Shown here: piece by piece, positions 29,413-37,172 of the stretch | Layout: every line of letters begins with the position of its first letter | How positions within the stretch are numbered: the first letter of the stretch is position 1 | Assembly: GCF_011516755.1 (NCBI RefSeq) | Contig: NZ_WOSY01000005.1 | Span: 124,001 to 188,000 of the forward strand | Length of the DNA: 64,000 nt | Direction of reading: 5' to 3' | DNA from: Acetobacter conturbans | Lineage (GTDB): Bacteria; Pseudomonadota; Alphaproteobacteria; Acetobacterales; Acetobacteraceae | The notes under the pieces: model-generated | The model's input: the letters and a program-made list of their open reading frames with translations, nothing else | The model's database searches: none | What the model was told of the DNA's origin: nothing | Translations under genes and position numbers: made by a program

Positions 29413-29742
29413 ATGCAGCTTGGCCGGATGATGCGACGTGCCGCCAACGCGGTCCTCCCCCCCTCAGTCTTTCTCGCTCTCACTGGGTATTTCTGCTGGC
29501 AGGCCACTCAGGGCGCGCATGGCATGAAATCCTATCATGAGCAGCTTCAGCTGCTTGATCAGGCCCATGAGTCACAGACCAATGCCGTGACGGAGCAGGC
29601 CGCGTGGCGTCGTCGCGTTTCGGGTCTGAGCGAAGGTGCGCTCAATCCGGATATTCTGGACGAGCGGGCGCGGGCGATGCTCAACCTTGCGAATCCGAAC
29701 GACATCGTCGTTCCCTACGACAAGCACGACCAGCTTTACTGA
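29413..29742 (+). CDS. ftsB: FtsB/DivIC-family septum formation initiator
   Basis: The product has 109 residues. A short basic N-terminus precedes one membrane helix at about 16-31 and a periplasmic coiled coil (YHEQLQLLDQAHESQTNAV). The family's C-terminal block follows, ALNPDILDERARAMLNLANPNDIVVPY. FtsB works with FtsL and FtsQ in the divisome. Its position after eno fits. In many alphaproteobacteria pdhA comes next, but here it does not. Confidence 0.82.
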   Translation: MQLGRMMRRAANAVLPPSVFLALTGYFCWQATQGAHGMKSYHEQLQLLDQAHESQTNAVTEQAAWRRRVSGLSEGALNPDILDERARAMLNLANPNDIVVPYDKHDQLY

Positions 29743-30128
29743 TAAGCGTTTCTCACGGGGTTCTGCGCCTCGAGAGAGGACAGGCGTGAGTCGCGGGCTG
29801 TGTGTTCAGGGCTGGGTGCTGTCGGGTTACAGTGGCCGGAGAGCAGAGTTTCCCAGAAAAATGTCTTCCACCCGGCCATGCGTAGCGCGGGCGAAGATGT
29901 TCTCTCCGTATCAGAGCGGGACGAATCTCTGCCGTGCCCTCGTAAAGAAGACCGCCCAGTTTCCCTTGAGATCTTCATGCACAGACTCACACGGCAACAG
30001 GCTTTGTGTGTGATCTGGCGCTAAAGCCCCACGGCCCGCAAAGGCGTACGTTGCTCATCCCTCAAAGAAAAAGCGCCGTTCCAGCTAAGGACGGCGCTTT
30101 TCACAGGCTCTGCGTATGAACGCAGGCC
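29743..30128. other. Intergenic region between ftsB and rpmG
   Basis: These 386 bases hold the rpmG terminator at the right and otherwise no supported gene. Short frames at 29800-30024 (+) and 29736-29990 (-) have no recognisable product and no good ribosome site. It may be the scar of a rearrangement, since pdhA commonly follows ftsB in this class. Confidence 0.5.
30069..30101 (-). terminator. Intrinsic terminator of rpmG
   Basis: A perfect 11-base-pair stem (30069-30079 with 30091-30101) with an 11-base loop is followed on the minus strand by TTTTTCTTT. It lies 28 bases past the rpmG stop. Confidence 0.88.
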
Positions 30129-30296
30129 TTATTTAATTTTCGCTTCACGGAAGACGACGTGCTTGCGTGCAACCGGGTCGTACTTCTTCAGTTCCAGCTT
30201 GCCGGTCTGTGACCGTGCGTTCTTTTTCGTGACGTAGAAATATCCGGTGTCCGCAGAAGAGACGAGCCGGATCTGGATGACGTTGCTCTTTGCCAT
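30129..30296 (-). CDS. rpmG: 50S ribosomal protein L33
   Basis: The product has 55 residues, the full length for L33. It reads [18 protein letters not shown], then [20 protein letters not shown] and [16 protein letters not shown] at the end. It is a large-subunit ribosomal protein near the E site. No zinc-binding CxxC pairs are present, so this is the zinc-free form. It is transcribed alone, with its own terminator. Confidence 0.95.
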   Translation of the reverse strand: MAKSNVIQIRLVSSADTGYFYVTKKNARSQTGKLELKKYDPVARKHVVFREAKIK

Positions 30297-30452
30297 GAGA
30301 TCCTCAGAATCGTGCCTGACCGCAGGTCCGGATTTGCACCCCTGATCGCGGTCGTGTTCAAGTTCGCCGCAAATTGCGCATCCGTGGGCCTCCGGTCAAG
30401 CTTTCATGCACTTCAGATGGCTCTGGAGCCCCAAAAAATTCGGAATCAGTCC

Positions 30453-31658
30453 ATGATCGAGGTCTCAGAAGCTCTTCAACGAATCGTTTCCGCCCTGCCG
30501 GTCCTCGGTACGGAGACCGTATCGCTGCTTGAAGCCTGCGGTCGGATCAGCGCGGCACCGGTTGTGGCACGGCTTTCCAATCCTCCCGCAGACGTCTCCT
30601 CCATGGATGGATATGCCGTGCAGGCTGCCGATACGACGCGTGGCGCGCAACTCGATATTATCGGCGAGATACCGGCCGGGCATCCCAGCGACAGGAGCGT
30701 TACGCCCGGAACGTGCCTGCGTATCTTCACCGGCAGTGTCATGCCGGAGGGGGCCGATGCCGTCCTCATTCAGGAAAACACCACGCGGGAGAGCGACCGG
30801 ATCACTGTCACCGAGCCTGTCTCCCAGGGACGGTTCATTCGTCCCAAGGGGCTGGATTTTGCCAGCGGTCAGGTCGTGGTGCCGGTTGGGAAACGCCTGT
30901 CGGCCCGCGATGTCGGGGTGGCGGCCAGCGCCAACTGTCCGTGGATCACGGTCCGGCGACGTCCACGTGTCGCGATCCTCAGCACGGGAGACGAAATCGT
31001 GCTGCCGGGCGATGCGGTACCTGCGGGCGCCATCGTCGGTTCCGCCGCTTTCATGCTGGCTGCTCTTCTGCGCAAGGCGGGGGCAGAGCCGGTTATCCTG
31101 CCTGTGGCACGCGATACCATGGACTCCCTGACCACCAGCACGAGCCAGCTTGATACGGTCGATCTGCTGCTCACCATCGGCGGCGCAAGTGTCGGTGACT
31201 ATGATCTGGTGAAAAAGGCATTGGGGGAAAGCGGTCTGGTCACCGATTTCTGGAAGATCGCCATGCGGCCGGGTAAACCGCTGATGTTCGGCAGGATGGG
31301 CAGAACGCCGGTCATTGGCCTGCCGGGCAATCCGGTGGCGGTCTTCGTGTGTAGCACGGTCTTCGTGCTGCCTGCCCTGAGAGCGATGTGTGCCGAGGTC
31401 GTGACGGGTGACGGCACGGAACCCGCGCGGCTTGCCAGCGATGTGTCCGCCAATGACCAGCGTTTCGATTATCTCCGCGCCACGCTGAGCCGGGATGAAG
31501 ACGGCACGTTGTGGGCGACGCCGTTTTCGAGACAGGATTCGTCGATGATGGCGCCTCTTTCCGCCTGCGATGCGCTGCTTCTGCGCGAGCGTTTCGCGCC
31601 GGAAGCAAAGCGCGGCGAGATGTGCCGGATTGTGCGTTTCGGTGGCGGGATCGACTGA
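30453..31658 (+). CDS. moeA: Molybdopterin molybdenumtransferase
   Basis: The product has 401 residues. It inserts molybdate into adenylylated molybdopterin. Family landmarks are NPPADVSSMDGYAV, GTCLRIFTGSVMPEGADAV, RPKGLDFASGQVVVPVG, ILSTGDEIV, GGASVGDYDLV and MRPGKPLMFGRMG with VIGLPGNPVAVFV. ATG 30453 (MIEVSEALQRIV) fits the family start; the frame is open from 30312. No other molybdenum-cofactor genes are in the window, but molybdoenzymes are plausible in oxidative acetic acid bacteria. Confidence 0.93.
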   Translation: MIEVSEALQRIVSALPVLGTETVSLLEACGRISAAPVVARLSNPPADVSSMDGYAVQAADTTRGAQLDIIGEIPAGHPSDRSVTPGTCLRIFTGSVMPEGADAVLIQENTTRESDRITVTEPVSQGRFIRPKGLDFASGQVVVPVGKRLSARDVGVAASANCPWITVRRRPRVAILSTGDEIVLPGDAVPAGAIVGSAAFMLAALLRKAGAEPVILPVARDTMDSLTTSTSQLDTVDLLLTIGGASVGDYDLVKKALGESGLVTDFWKIAMRPGKPLMFGRMGRTPVIGLPGNPVAVFVCSTVFVLPALRAMCAEVVTGDGTEPARLASDVSANDQRFDYLRATLSRDEDGTLWATPFSRQDSSMMAPLSACDALLLRERFAPEAKRGEMCRIVRFGGGID

Positions 31659-31674
31659 CGAGGGTAAATGCAAA

Positions 31675-31702
31675 CAGGGCGCTCCGTTTCCGGACTGCCC
31701 TG
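31675..31702. terminator. Hairpin between moeA and convergent TonB receptor
   Basis: CAGGGC (31675-31680) pairs with GCCCTG (31697-31702), and inner TCCG (31683-31686) with CGGA (31691-31694), separated by a small internal loop. It lies between the two convergent stops. It lacks a T-run. Confidence 0.45.
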
Positions 31703-31716
31703 CTGCGGAAAGACGG

Positions 31717-33975
31717 TCAGAACCGCTGCGAAATACCGGTCAGAATGGTCCGGCGCAGGCCATATTGGGGCGCACCCACGCCGATACCGGAACCGCTGCG
31801 CAGTTCGTAGCGCCGGTCGAACAGGTTGGTGACGTCCAGACGCAGTTCCGTGCCCTTCAGATAACGGGTGTGGAACAGATTGTTGAAAGTCTGGACGACC
31901 GCGAGATTGAACGTGACATATTGCGGTACGGAGCCACCATTTGGAACGGCGGCATCCTCGCGCAGACCGCTGCCATACACCATGGTCGTGGAGAGGCGCA
32001 GCGGATGGCCGGTGTGGCGAAACGCCGTGTAGCTGCCGCCGGCGGAGGCCGTCCAGCGCTGGTCATGATCGAGATGGATCCAGTTCCGACTGATATAGGC
32101 CAGATCAGTCGGATCGAAATTCCACTGAGCAGACACGATGTCCTTACCCATGGCGCGGGACCACGAGAAATTGCCATAGATGCTGAACGGACCATAAGAA
32201 TAGTCCGTCGTGAACTCGTAACCATGCACCTTTCCGCGGCGATAATTGAAGGCCGACAGAATGACGGGTGAACCGAACTGGCCTTCGTCGATCATGTTTT
32301 TGGCCAGCTTCAGGTAAGCGTCGAAGGACGCATGCCAGTGCGGCAGAATTTCCTGTGAGAACCCTGCATCGAAATAGTGGTCCCGTTCCGACTTGACCAT
32401 CGAGTCCTGAAGCGTTGCCGGTGCGGCGGACGTGTTGGCGAACTTTCCAAGCTGCGTGCCGCCGACAAGCTCGAACGGCGGCGGTGTGAAGTAGCGGGAA
32501 TAGCCGATATGGAATGTACCGCCCTTCCACGGCGTCCAGACGATGTTCAGACGTGGGCTGACCTGTTTCGAATGGGTGTATTCATCCACGCCATCGAACC
32601 GCAGGCCGTAATTGATCGTCAGGTTTTTCAGCAGCTGCCATTCGTCCTGAGCGTAAAGACCATACACCCAGCCTGTCCGTCCGGTCCCGTCATGGATGGA
32701 CTGGGTGAGGCCGCTATAGGAGGGGTTGCGGTCTTCATCCGTGCCGGTCTGGCTGTAGACGGTCGAATCCGTCTTGGAGACCGTGCGTTCCACATAGGCC
32801 TGATAACCGAAACGCAGTGTGTGACGGGGTGCGACCCGCCATGTCAGATCGGACTGCGAGCCGGACGAGAACACCGATCGCTGCGCATGCTGGGAAATGC
32901 CGTTATAGACCAGATCCCCGAGCGGATCAGGCGAATAGCCGAGCGAGCTGTAACGCACGATAGCCGATGATTGCAGGCTGATATTTCCGATTTCCTTCTG
33001 GAGTGACAGGATTCCGAAATCGGTGATCTCTTTTTGCTCTTCATTGAGGGCGGCGCTGTCGACGCTGCCGTAAAGCTGGTGTGACAAGGCGCTGTTCAGG
33101 AAGAACGGATTGGCAAACTGCCTCTGTTGTCCGGGGTTGTTCGGAAGCTGATACTGAGCGTTGGACACGCCTGCGGTGAAGCTGATCCGGGTGTTGTCGT
33201 CAGCCGTATAGCGCAGATGGCCGAGCACATGGTACTGGTTGCTCAGATCGTGCAGGGCCGTGAAACTCGGTGTCGGGTTCTCGATCCCGACGCGGTTGTG
33301 CACGAAATCGGCGGTGGCGAAATAGTCCCATTTTCCGTTATGTCCGCCATATTGCAGCGACGGCAGGAAATAATCGCGCGCACCGCCATAGACGGAGGCA
33401 TTGCCGCCTGCGTCTGATGTACCGTTTTTCGTCGTGATGTCGATGACGCCAGCCTGCAGAAGCCCATATTCACTGGGCAGTGCGCCGGTGGTCATGGACA
33501 GGGAATGGGCGAACCGGGTCATCAGTGCCTGACCGAACACGCTCAGCCCTTCCGGCAGCATCACACCATCCAGTCGGAACTGCACTTCATTGTGGTCGCC
33601 GCGAATATGGAGCTGTCCATAGCTGTCCTGTGCCACGCCGGGGGCCTGAAGCAAAACGCTGTTCAGGGGGGCATTCTCGCCGCCCGGAATCTTTTCGATA
33701 TCCTTGCGGGAGAAGCGATAGACGGTCGCGCCGGTGGACGGCTGGAGACTGCTCCGCTGGCGATCGAGATGCGCCGTGACGATGATGTGTTCGTCCGTCG
33801 TGCTCACTACGCTGCGGGCAGGTTTTTTCGTGATTGTTGAAGCCGCCGGTTTCTTCGCTTCTGTGTCCGTGCTCGAGGGGATCGTCTGCGCATGCACAGG
33901 CGCGATCAGCTCCCGGCAGGCAATGAGTGAGCTGAAAAGGAAGAAAGGGGCGCGGTGACGGACGATGCGTCTCAT
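31717..33975 (-). CDS. TonB-dependent receptor with Zur-like upstream site
   Basis: The product has 752 residues with a signal peptide at about 1-29. The plug domain spans about 60-180 (HIIVTAHLDRQR, SVLLQAPGVAQDSYGQLHIRGDHNEVQFRLDG, STEYG-like SEYGLLQAGVIDITTKNG). The barrel ends with LRLDVTNLFDRRYELRSG and a terminal Phe. The plug resembles receptors for substrates other than typical siderophores. The promoter region carries a palindrome resembling Zur operators, which makes zinc uptake (ZnuD-like role) the leading hypothesis; this is inference. Convergent with moeA. Confidence 0.88.
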   Translation of the reverse strand: MRRIVRHRAPFFLFSSLIACRELIAPVHAQTIPSSTDTEAKKPAASTITKKPARSVVSTTDEHIIVTAHLDRQRSSLQPSTGATVYRFSRKDIEKIPGGENAPLNSVLLQAPGVAQDSYGQLHIRGDHNEVQFRLDGVMLPEGLSVFGQALMTRFAHSLSMTTGALPSEYGLLQAGVIDITTKNGTSDAGGNASVYGGARDYFLPSLQYGGHNGKWDYFATADFVHNRVGIENPTPSFTALHDLSNQYHVLGHLRYTADDNTRISFTAGVSNAQYQLPNNPGQQRQFANPFFLNSALSHQLYGSVDSAALNEEQKEITDFGILSLQKEIGNISLQSSAIVRYSSLGYSPDPLGDLVYNGISQHAQRSVFSSGSQSDLTWRVAPRHTLRFGYQAYVERTVSKTDSTVYSQTGTDEDRNPSYSGLTQSIHDGTGRTGWVYGLYAQDEWQLLKNLTINYGLRFDGVDEYTHSKQVSPRLNIVWTPWKGGTFHIGYSRYFTPPPFELVGGTQLGKFANTSAAPATLQDSMVKSERDHYFDAGFSQEILPHWHASFDAYLKLAKNMIDEGQFGSPVILSAFNYRRGKVHGYEFTTDYSYGPFSIYGNFSWSRAMGKDIVSAQWNFDPTDLAYISRNWIHLDHDQRWTASAGGSYTAFRHTGHPLRLSTTMVYGSGLREDAAVPNGGSVPQYVTFNLAVVQTFNNLFHTRYLKGTELRLDVTNLFDRRYELRSGSGIGVGAPQYGLRRTILTGISQRF

Positions 33976-34013
33976 GGAACATCCGATAGTGTCAGGGTCT
34001 TTCGCCTCCTTAC

Positions 34014-34037
34014 ATTGTAATGTTATAACATAACAAT
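34014..34037. promoter_or_regulatory. Zur-like palindromic operator
   Basis: A perfect 12-base palindrome ATGTTATAACAT (34020-34031) extends to 24 bases with one mismatched pair. It is centred about 50 bases upstream of the TonB receptor start at 33975. Zur sites of proteobacteria share an ATGTTATA-type core, from general knowledge. It could instead be another Fur-family operator. Confidence 0.55.
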
Positions 34038-34102
34038 CCTAAAAATAATGGAGAGCGAAAGGAAAGCGCCACGGGGCGCCCCACTACCGGCGCCTCAAAC
34101 AA

Positions 34103-34135
34103 AAACGCTGCCCCCGAAGATCGGGGACAGCGTTT
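34103..34135 (-). terminator. Intrinsic terminator of MFS transporter gene
   Basis: AAACGCTG (34103-34110) pairs with CAGCGTTT (34128-34135), and inner CCCCG with CGGGG, with one mismatch between. A T-rich stretch follows on the minus strand. It begins 28 bases after the transporter stop. Confidence 0.85.
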
Positions 34136-34162
34136 CGCCGGTTTCTCAGAACGAAGGGTCGT

Positions 34163-35620
34163 TCAGATATTGTCGAGGATGCGCGGGCTCTGGCCGATAT
34201 GAGGACGGAAAGTGCCTCGGCGGAGAGCGGTCTCGATATTTTCGAGAGAAGCCCCGGCCGTTTCCGGCACCAGAAACCAGACGAAGATGACACTCGCGAG
34301 ATTGATGGCTGCGTAAAACCACATGGTGCCGCCCAGCGTCAGGAACTGCACCAGTTGCAGTGTGGTGGCGGTCACTACGAGATTACTGCCCCACAGAACA
34401 GCGGCATGTGCGCTGGTGGCGGCTCCCCGCATCGGCAGGGGGAACATTTCCGCGCCGGTCAGCCAGCCCACCACCTGAATGCCACCGGAGTTGAACAGCA
34501 TGAACAGGAGCAGGAAGGCGAGCACGGCGTAGCTGCCGACACTGCCCGCCGTCGGGTGCAGTGCGAAGCAGATGCCAAGGCCGATCAGACTCACGACAGC
34601 GCCCGGTCCCATGATCAGCATGAGGCGACGACGGCCTATGCGATCAACGAACAGACAGCCCAGCAGGGTCATGATGCAATAGACGATCGCCACACCAAGA
34701 CTTGCCCACAGGGACCACTCCGGTCCGAAACCGGCGTCGGTCAGAAACGTGGGGGTATAGTAGATCATCATTTCGAGGCCACCGGCCTGCGTGAAAAACG
34801 CCACGCCCAGCGCTGCGATCACGGCAGGGCGTACCCATGGGAGGGTAAGGCCTTTCCAGCCTTTTTCCTTCGTGTCGATCCTCTGCATGTTCGAGTGGAT
34901 TTCACGAACTTCCCTGCGAATGACCTCCCGCGATGAGCGGATGCGCCCAAGCTGTTCCGCAGCCTCGCCGAGCCCTTCGTTGCGGGCGGTCCAGCGTGGG
35001 CTTTTGGGCAGAAAGAACATTGTGATGCACACGAACGCCGCTGGCAGCGCCGCAGCGGCGACCATCGGACGCCAGCCCCACTGGTCGCGCATCAGCAATC
35101 CGGCAATGTTGGCAAGCAGGATGCCTACGCCGATGGCGACATTGAACATCGTCACCAGGTTGCCGCGTCTGTGATGTGGGGCCAGTTCGGAGATGTAGGT
35201 GGGCACAACCTGCGTTGATCCGCCAACTGCGAGGCCGAGGAAGAACCGCGCGGAGATCAGCGCGGTGACGTCAGGGGCGAACGCACAGGCCAGAGAGCCG
35301 ATCACGAAGACCATTGTCACGAAAATGACGGTTGCCCGGCGACCGAACTTTTCCGACGACCAGCCGAAACCGATGGCACCTACGGCTGCACCGGCCAGAA
35401 TCGCGGAAGCGACCCATTCCTGCTGTGTGATGGAAAGATGAAAGTCCCGTGTGATGAGCAGCAGTGCACCGGAGATGATGCCTGTATCGTATCCATAGAG
35501 GCCACCGCAGATGGCGGCCACGATGGTTGCGATCCAGAGGGTTCTGTCTGCATTCGGGGAGATGTCGACTGAGTTTACAGCTGAAGGCAGACTGGCTGCT
35601 GGGCTGTTTGGGGTGGTCAA
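34163..35620 (-). CDS. MFS sugar transporter, sugar:H+ symporter family
   Basis: The product has 485 residues and twelve predicted helices. It carries the sugar-porter signatures GYDTGIISGALL, GRRATVIF, PTYISELAPHHRRG, DRIGRRRL and VPETAGASLENIE. It probably imports hexose or pentose with protons. The TTG at 35620 is preferred because GGAGGA lies nine bases upstream; the ATG at 35665 would put the ribosome site inside the gene. It is monocistronic with its own terminator. Sugar specificity cannot be read from the sequence. Confidence 0.88.
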   Translation of the reverse strand: MTTPNSPAASLPSAVNSVDISPNADRTLWIATIVAAICGGLYGYDTGIISGALLLITRDFHLSITQQEWVASAILAGAAVGAIGFGWSSEKFGRRATVIFVTMVFVIGSLACAFAPDVTALISARFFLGLAVGGSTQVVPTYISELAPHHRRGNLVTMFNVAIGVGILLANIAGLLMRDQWGWRPMVAAAALPAAFVCITMFFLPKSPRWTARNEGLGEAAEQLGRIRSSREVIRREVREIHSNMQRIDTKEKGWKGLTLPWVRPAVIAALGVAFFTQAGGLEMMIYYTPTFLTDAGFGPEWSLWASLGVAIVYCIMTLLGCLFVDRIGRRRLMLIMGPGAVVSLIGLGICFALHPTAGSVGSYAVLAFLLLFMLFNSGGIQVVGWLTGAEMFPLPMRGAATSAHAAVLWGSNLVVTATTLQLVQFLTLGGTMWFYAAINLASVIFVWFLVPETAGASLENIETALRRGTFRPHIGQSPRILDNI

Positions 35621-36101
35621 GGTTTGTATTCCTCCATGTTGTGGCAGGGGTGGTGAGAGGCCCATCTTGTAAAATCAGGAAAAGGCGTCCGGCGTTTCCG
35701 GAATGCCAGCGCTGCTCCTGATTTGCATGCCCGAACGCATGTGAGCGTGTTTAGTTCAAAAATCCGCTGTACTCAGCGCAAAGGGACTGTTTGTTTCACT
35801 CTTCTTTATTGCGTCCGACGGGGAAACCGTATCATACAATGACGTTTTTGTGAATAATAAGTTGAGTAACAATATGGTATTTCAAAAGTTTCCTTTTATT
35901 TTTTGTATCTTTTCGAATTTGTTTCTAATTTTATTGTGACGTAAGGAATCGTTATTGAATCCAAAACAGTTTTTATGATGAGGATACTTCAGCGCACCGA
36001 TGATCCATCATGGGGCGAACTGTTGCAGATATGAAAAACGGCCCGGGCTGAAAAGCCTCGGGCCGTGAAAATGCAGCGGACAGTGCGTAAAGTTAAGGTG
36101 A
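35621..36101. other. AT-rich intergenic region
   Basis: These 481 bases lie upstream of the sugar transporter and downstream of the Gly/Pro-rich protein gene. Roughly 35740-35990 is strikingly AT-rich with long T tracts. It includes the terminator at 36038-36066. A long upstream region suggests complex control of the transporter. No gene is supported. Confidence 0.5.
36038..36066 (-). terminator. Intrinsic terminator of Gly/Pro-rich protein gene
   Basis: ACGGCCCG (36038-36045) pairs with CGGGCCGT (36059-36066), extended by GGCT/AGCC around a GAAA loop with one bulge. A TTTTT run follows on the minus strand. Confidence 0.88.
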
Positions 36102-36485
36102 TTACCAGCCCGAGTAGCCGCCATACCCGCCATAAGCCGGGGCTGGTGCGCCATAAGGCATGGGCGCCACATAAACCTGCGGCGGCGGGGGAGCAGCATA
36201 CACCATCTGCGGGGGCGGCGGAGGAGGCGGGCTTGCCATCACCATGCCAGCTACTGCGCCGACGGCCAGACCGCCCAGCACGCCACCGACGACGGCACCA
36301 TTTCCCCATCCACGCGGATGATGCCAGCGCGGACCCGGTCCGCCAAAACCGCCGCCATAATAGCCTCCGCGATGCGGACCGCCGCCCCATGGTTGCGCAT
36401 GAGCGACCGAAGGAAGCGCGGCGCTACCCGCGACGAGGCCCATAAGGGCAGGAATGGCGATGAGTGAGCGAAGTGTCTTGTTCAT
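36102..36485 (-). CDS. Exported Gly/Pro-rich small protein with glycine-zipper segment
   Basis: The product has 127 residues with a signal peptide at about 1-30 (ending VAHAQ). It has a Gly/His/Arg-rich stretch (about 32-60), a hydrophobic glycine-zipper segment at about 63-85 (GAVVGGVLGGLAVGAVAGMVM), then poly-Pro and Tyr/Gly-rich repeats. It resembles small envelope proteins of unknown role. Its strong terminator shows a discrete unit. No enzymatic motif; function unknown. Confidence 0.75.
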   Translation of the reverse strand: MNKTLRSLIAIPALMGLVAGSAALPSVAHAQPWGGGPHRGGYYGGGFGGPGPRWHHPRGWGNGAVVGGVLGGLAVGAVAGMVMASPPPPPPPQMVYAAPPPPQVYVAPMPYGAPAPAYGGYGGYSGW

Positions 36486-36623
36486 ATCATTTATCCCGGA
36501 CCTGTGGCGCAGAAGCGCGTGCTGTGTCCTGATCCAGAATCAATGAAGCACCTGTTTCGTGGCGAATTATGGGCATTTTCATTGCCGTTTGGGAAAGGCG
36601 GAATGAAAAACCCGTAATGCGGC

Positions 36624-37097
36624 TTACAGTTCGGCGGCTGCTTTTTCGACGAGAGCGACATGCTCGGCGGGTTTGACCTTTAGCCAGATCGCCTTGATCC
36701 GTCCGTCGGCTCCCACAAGGAAGGAACTGCGCTCCATACCGAAATAGGTCCGGCCATACATGGATTTCTCGACCCATGTTCCATAGCTGTCAGCCAGCAT
36801 ATGTTCCGGATCGCTGGCGAGCGGAAACTCCAGCCCGTATTTGTCGGCGAATTTGTCGATCATGGGCACAGGATCGGGACTGACGCCGATGACAGTGAGA
36901 TGCAGCTTGCCGAGGGCGGGCAGTGCTTCCTGAATGCCGCAGGCCTGCGTCGTGCAGCCGGGCGTATCCGCTTTCGGATAGAAATAGAGCAGGTAAGGCT
37001 TACCTGTGAGAGCCGCGCTGGAGACCGTTCGGCCTCGGCTGGCTTCGAGGGAGAAATCCGGGGCCTGATCGCCCACCTTGATGGGAGTGTTACTCAT
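36624..37097 (-). CDS. bcp: Thioredoxin-dependent peroxiredoxin, Bcp type
   Basis: The product has 157 residues. Peroxidatic Cys is C48 in TPGCTTQAC, with C53 five residues later as the Bcp-type resolving Cys. Other family segments are VGDQAPDFSL, LLYFYPKADTPGCT, VIGVSPDPV and TYFGMERSSFLVG. It reduces hydroperoxides in the cytoplasm. ATG 37097 fits the family; the frame stays open to 37133. It lies downstream of glnE on the same strand with about 75 bases between. Confidence 0.92.
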   Translation of the reverse strand: MSNTPIKVGDQAPDFSLEASRGRTVSSAALTGKPYLLYFYPKADTPGCTTQACGIQEALPALGKLHLTVIGVSPDPVPMIDKFADKYGLEFPLASDPEHMLADSYGTWVEKSMYGRTYFGMERSSFLVGADGRIKAIWLKVKPAEHVALVEKAAAEL

Positions 37098-37172
37098 ATC
37101 CACAACCTGCCTCAGCCGCCCCCCTGCCCGCAACCGGTTTGTGCATGACCGCTTGGGCAGGGCGGTACGGAC

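Noticed and set aside
29800-30024. 74-residue frame between ftsB and rpmG
   Set aside because: No ribosome site, no recognisable domain and unusual composition; treated as non-coding.
30465-31673. 402-residue minus-strand frame
   Set aside because: Shadow of moeA.
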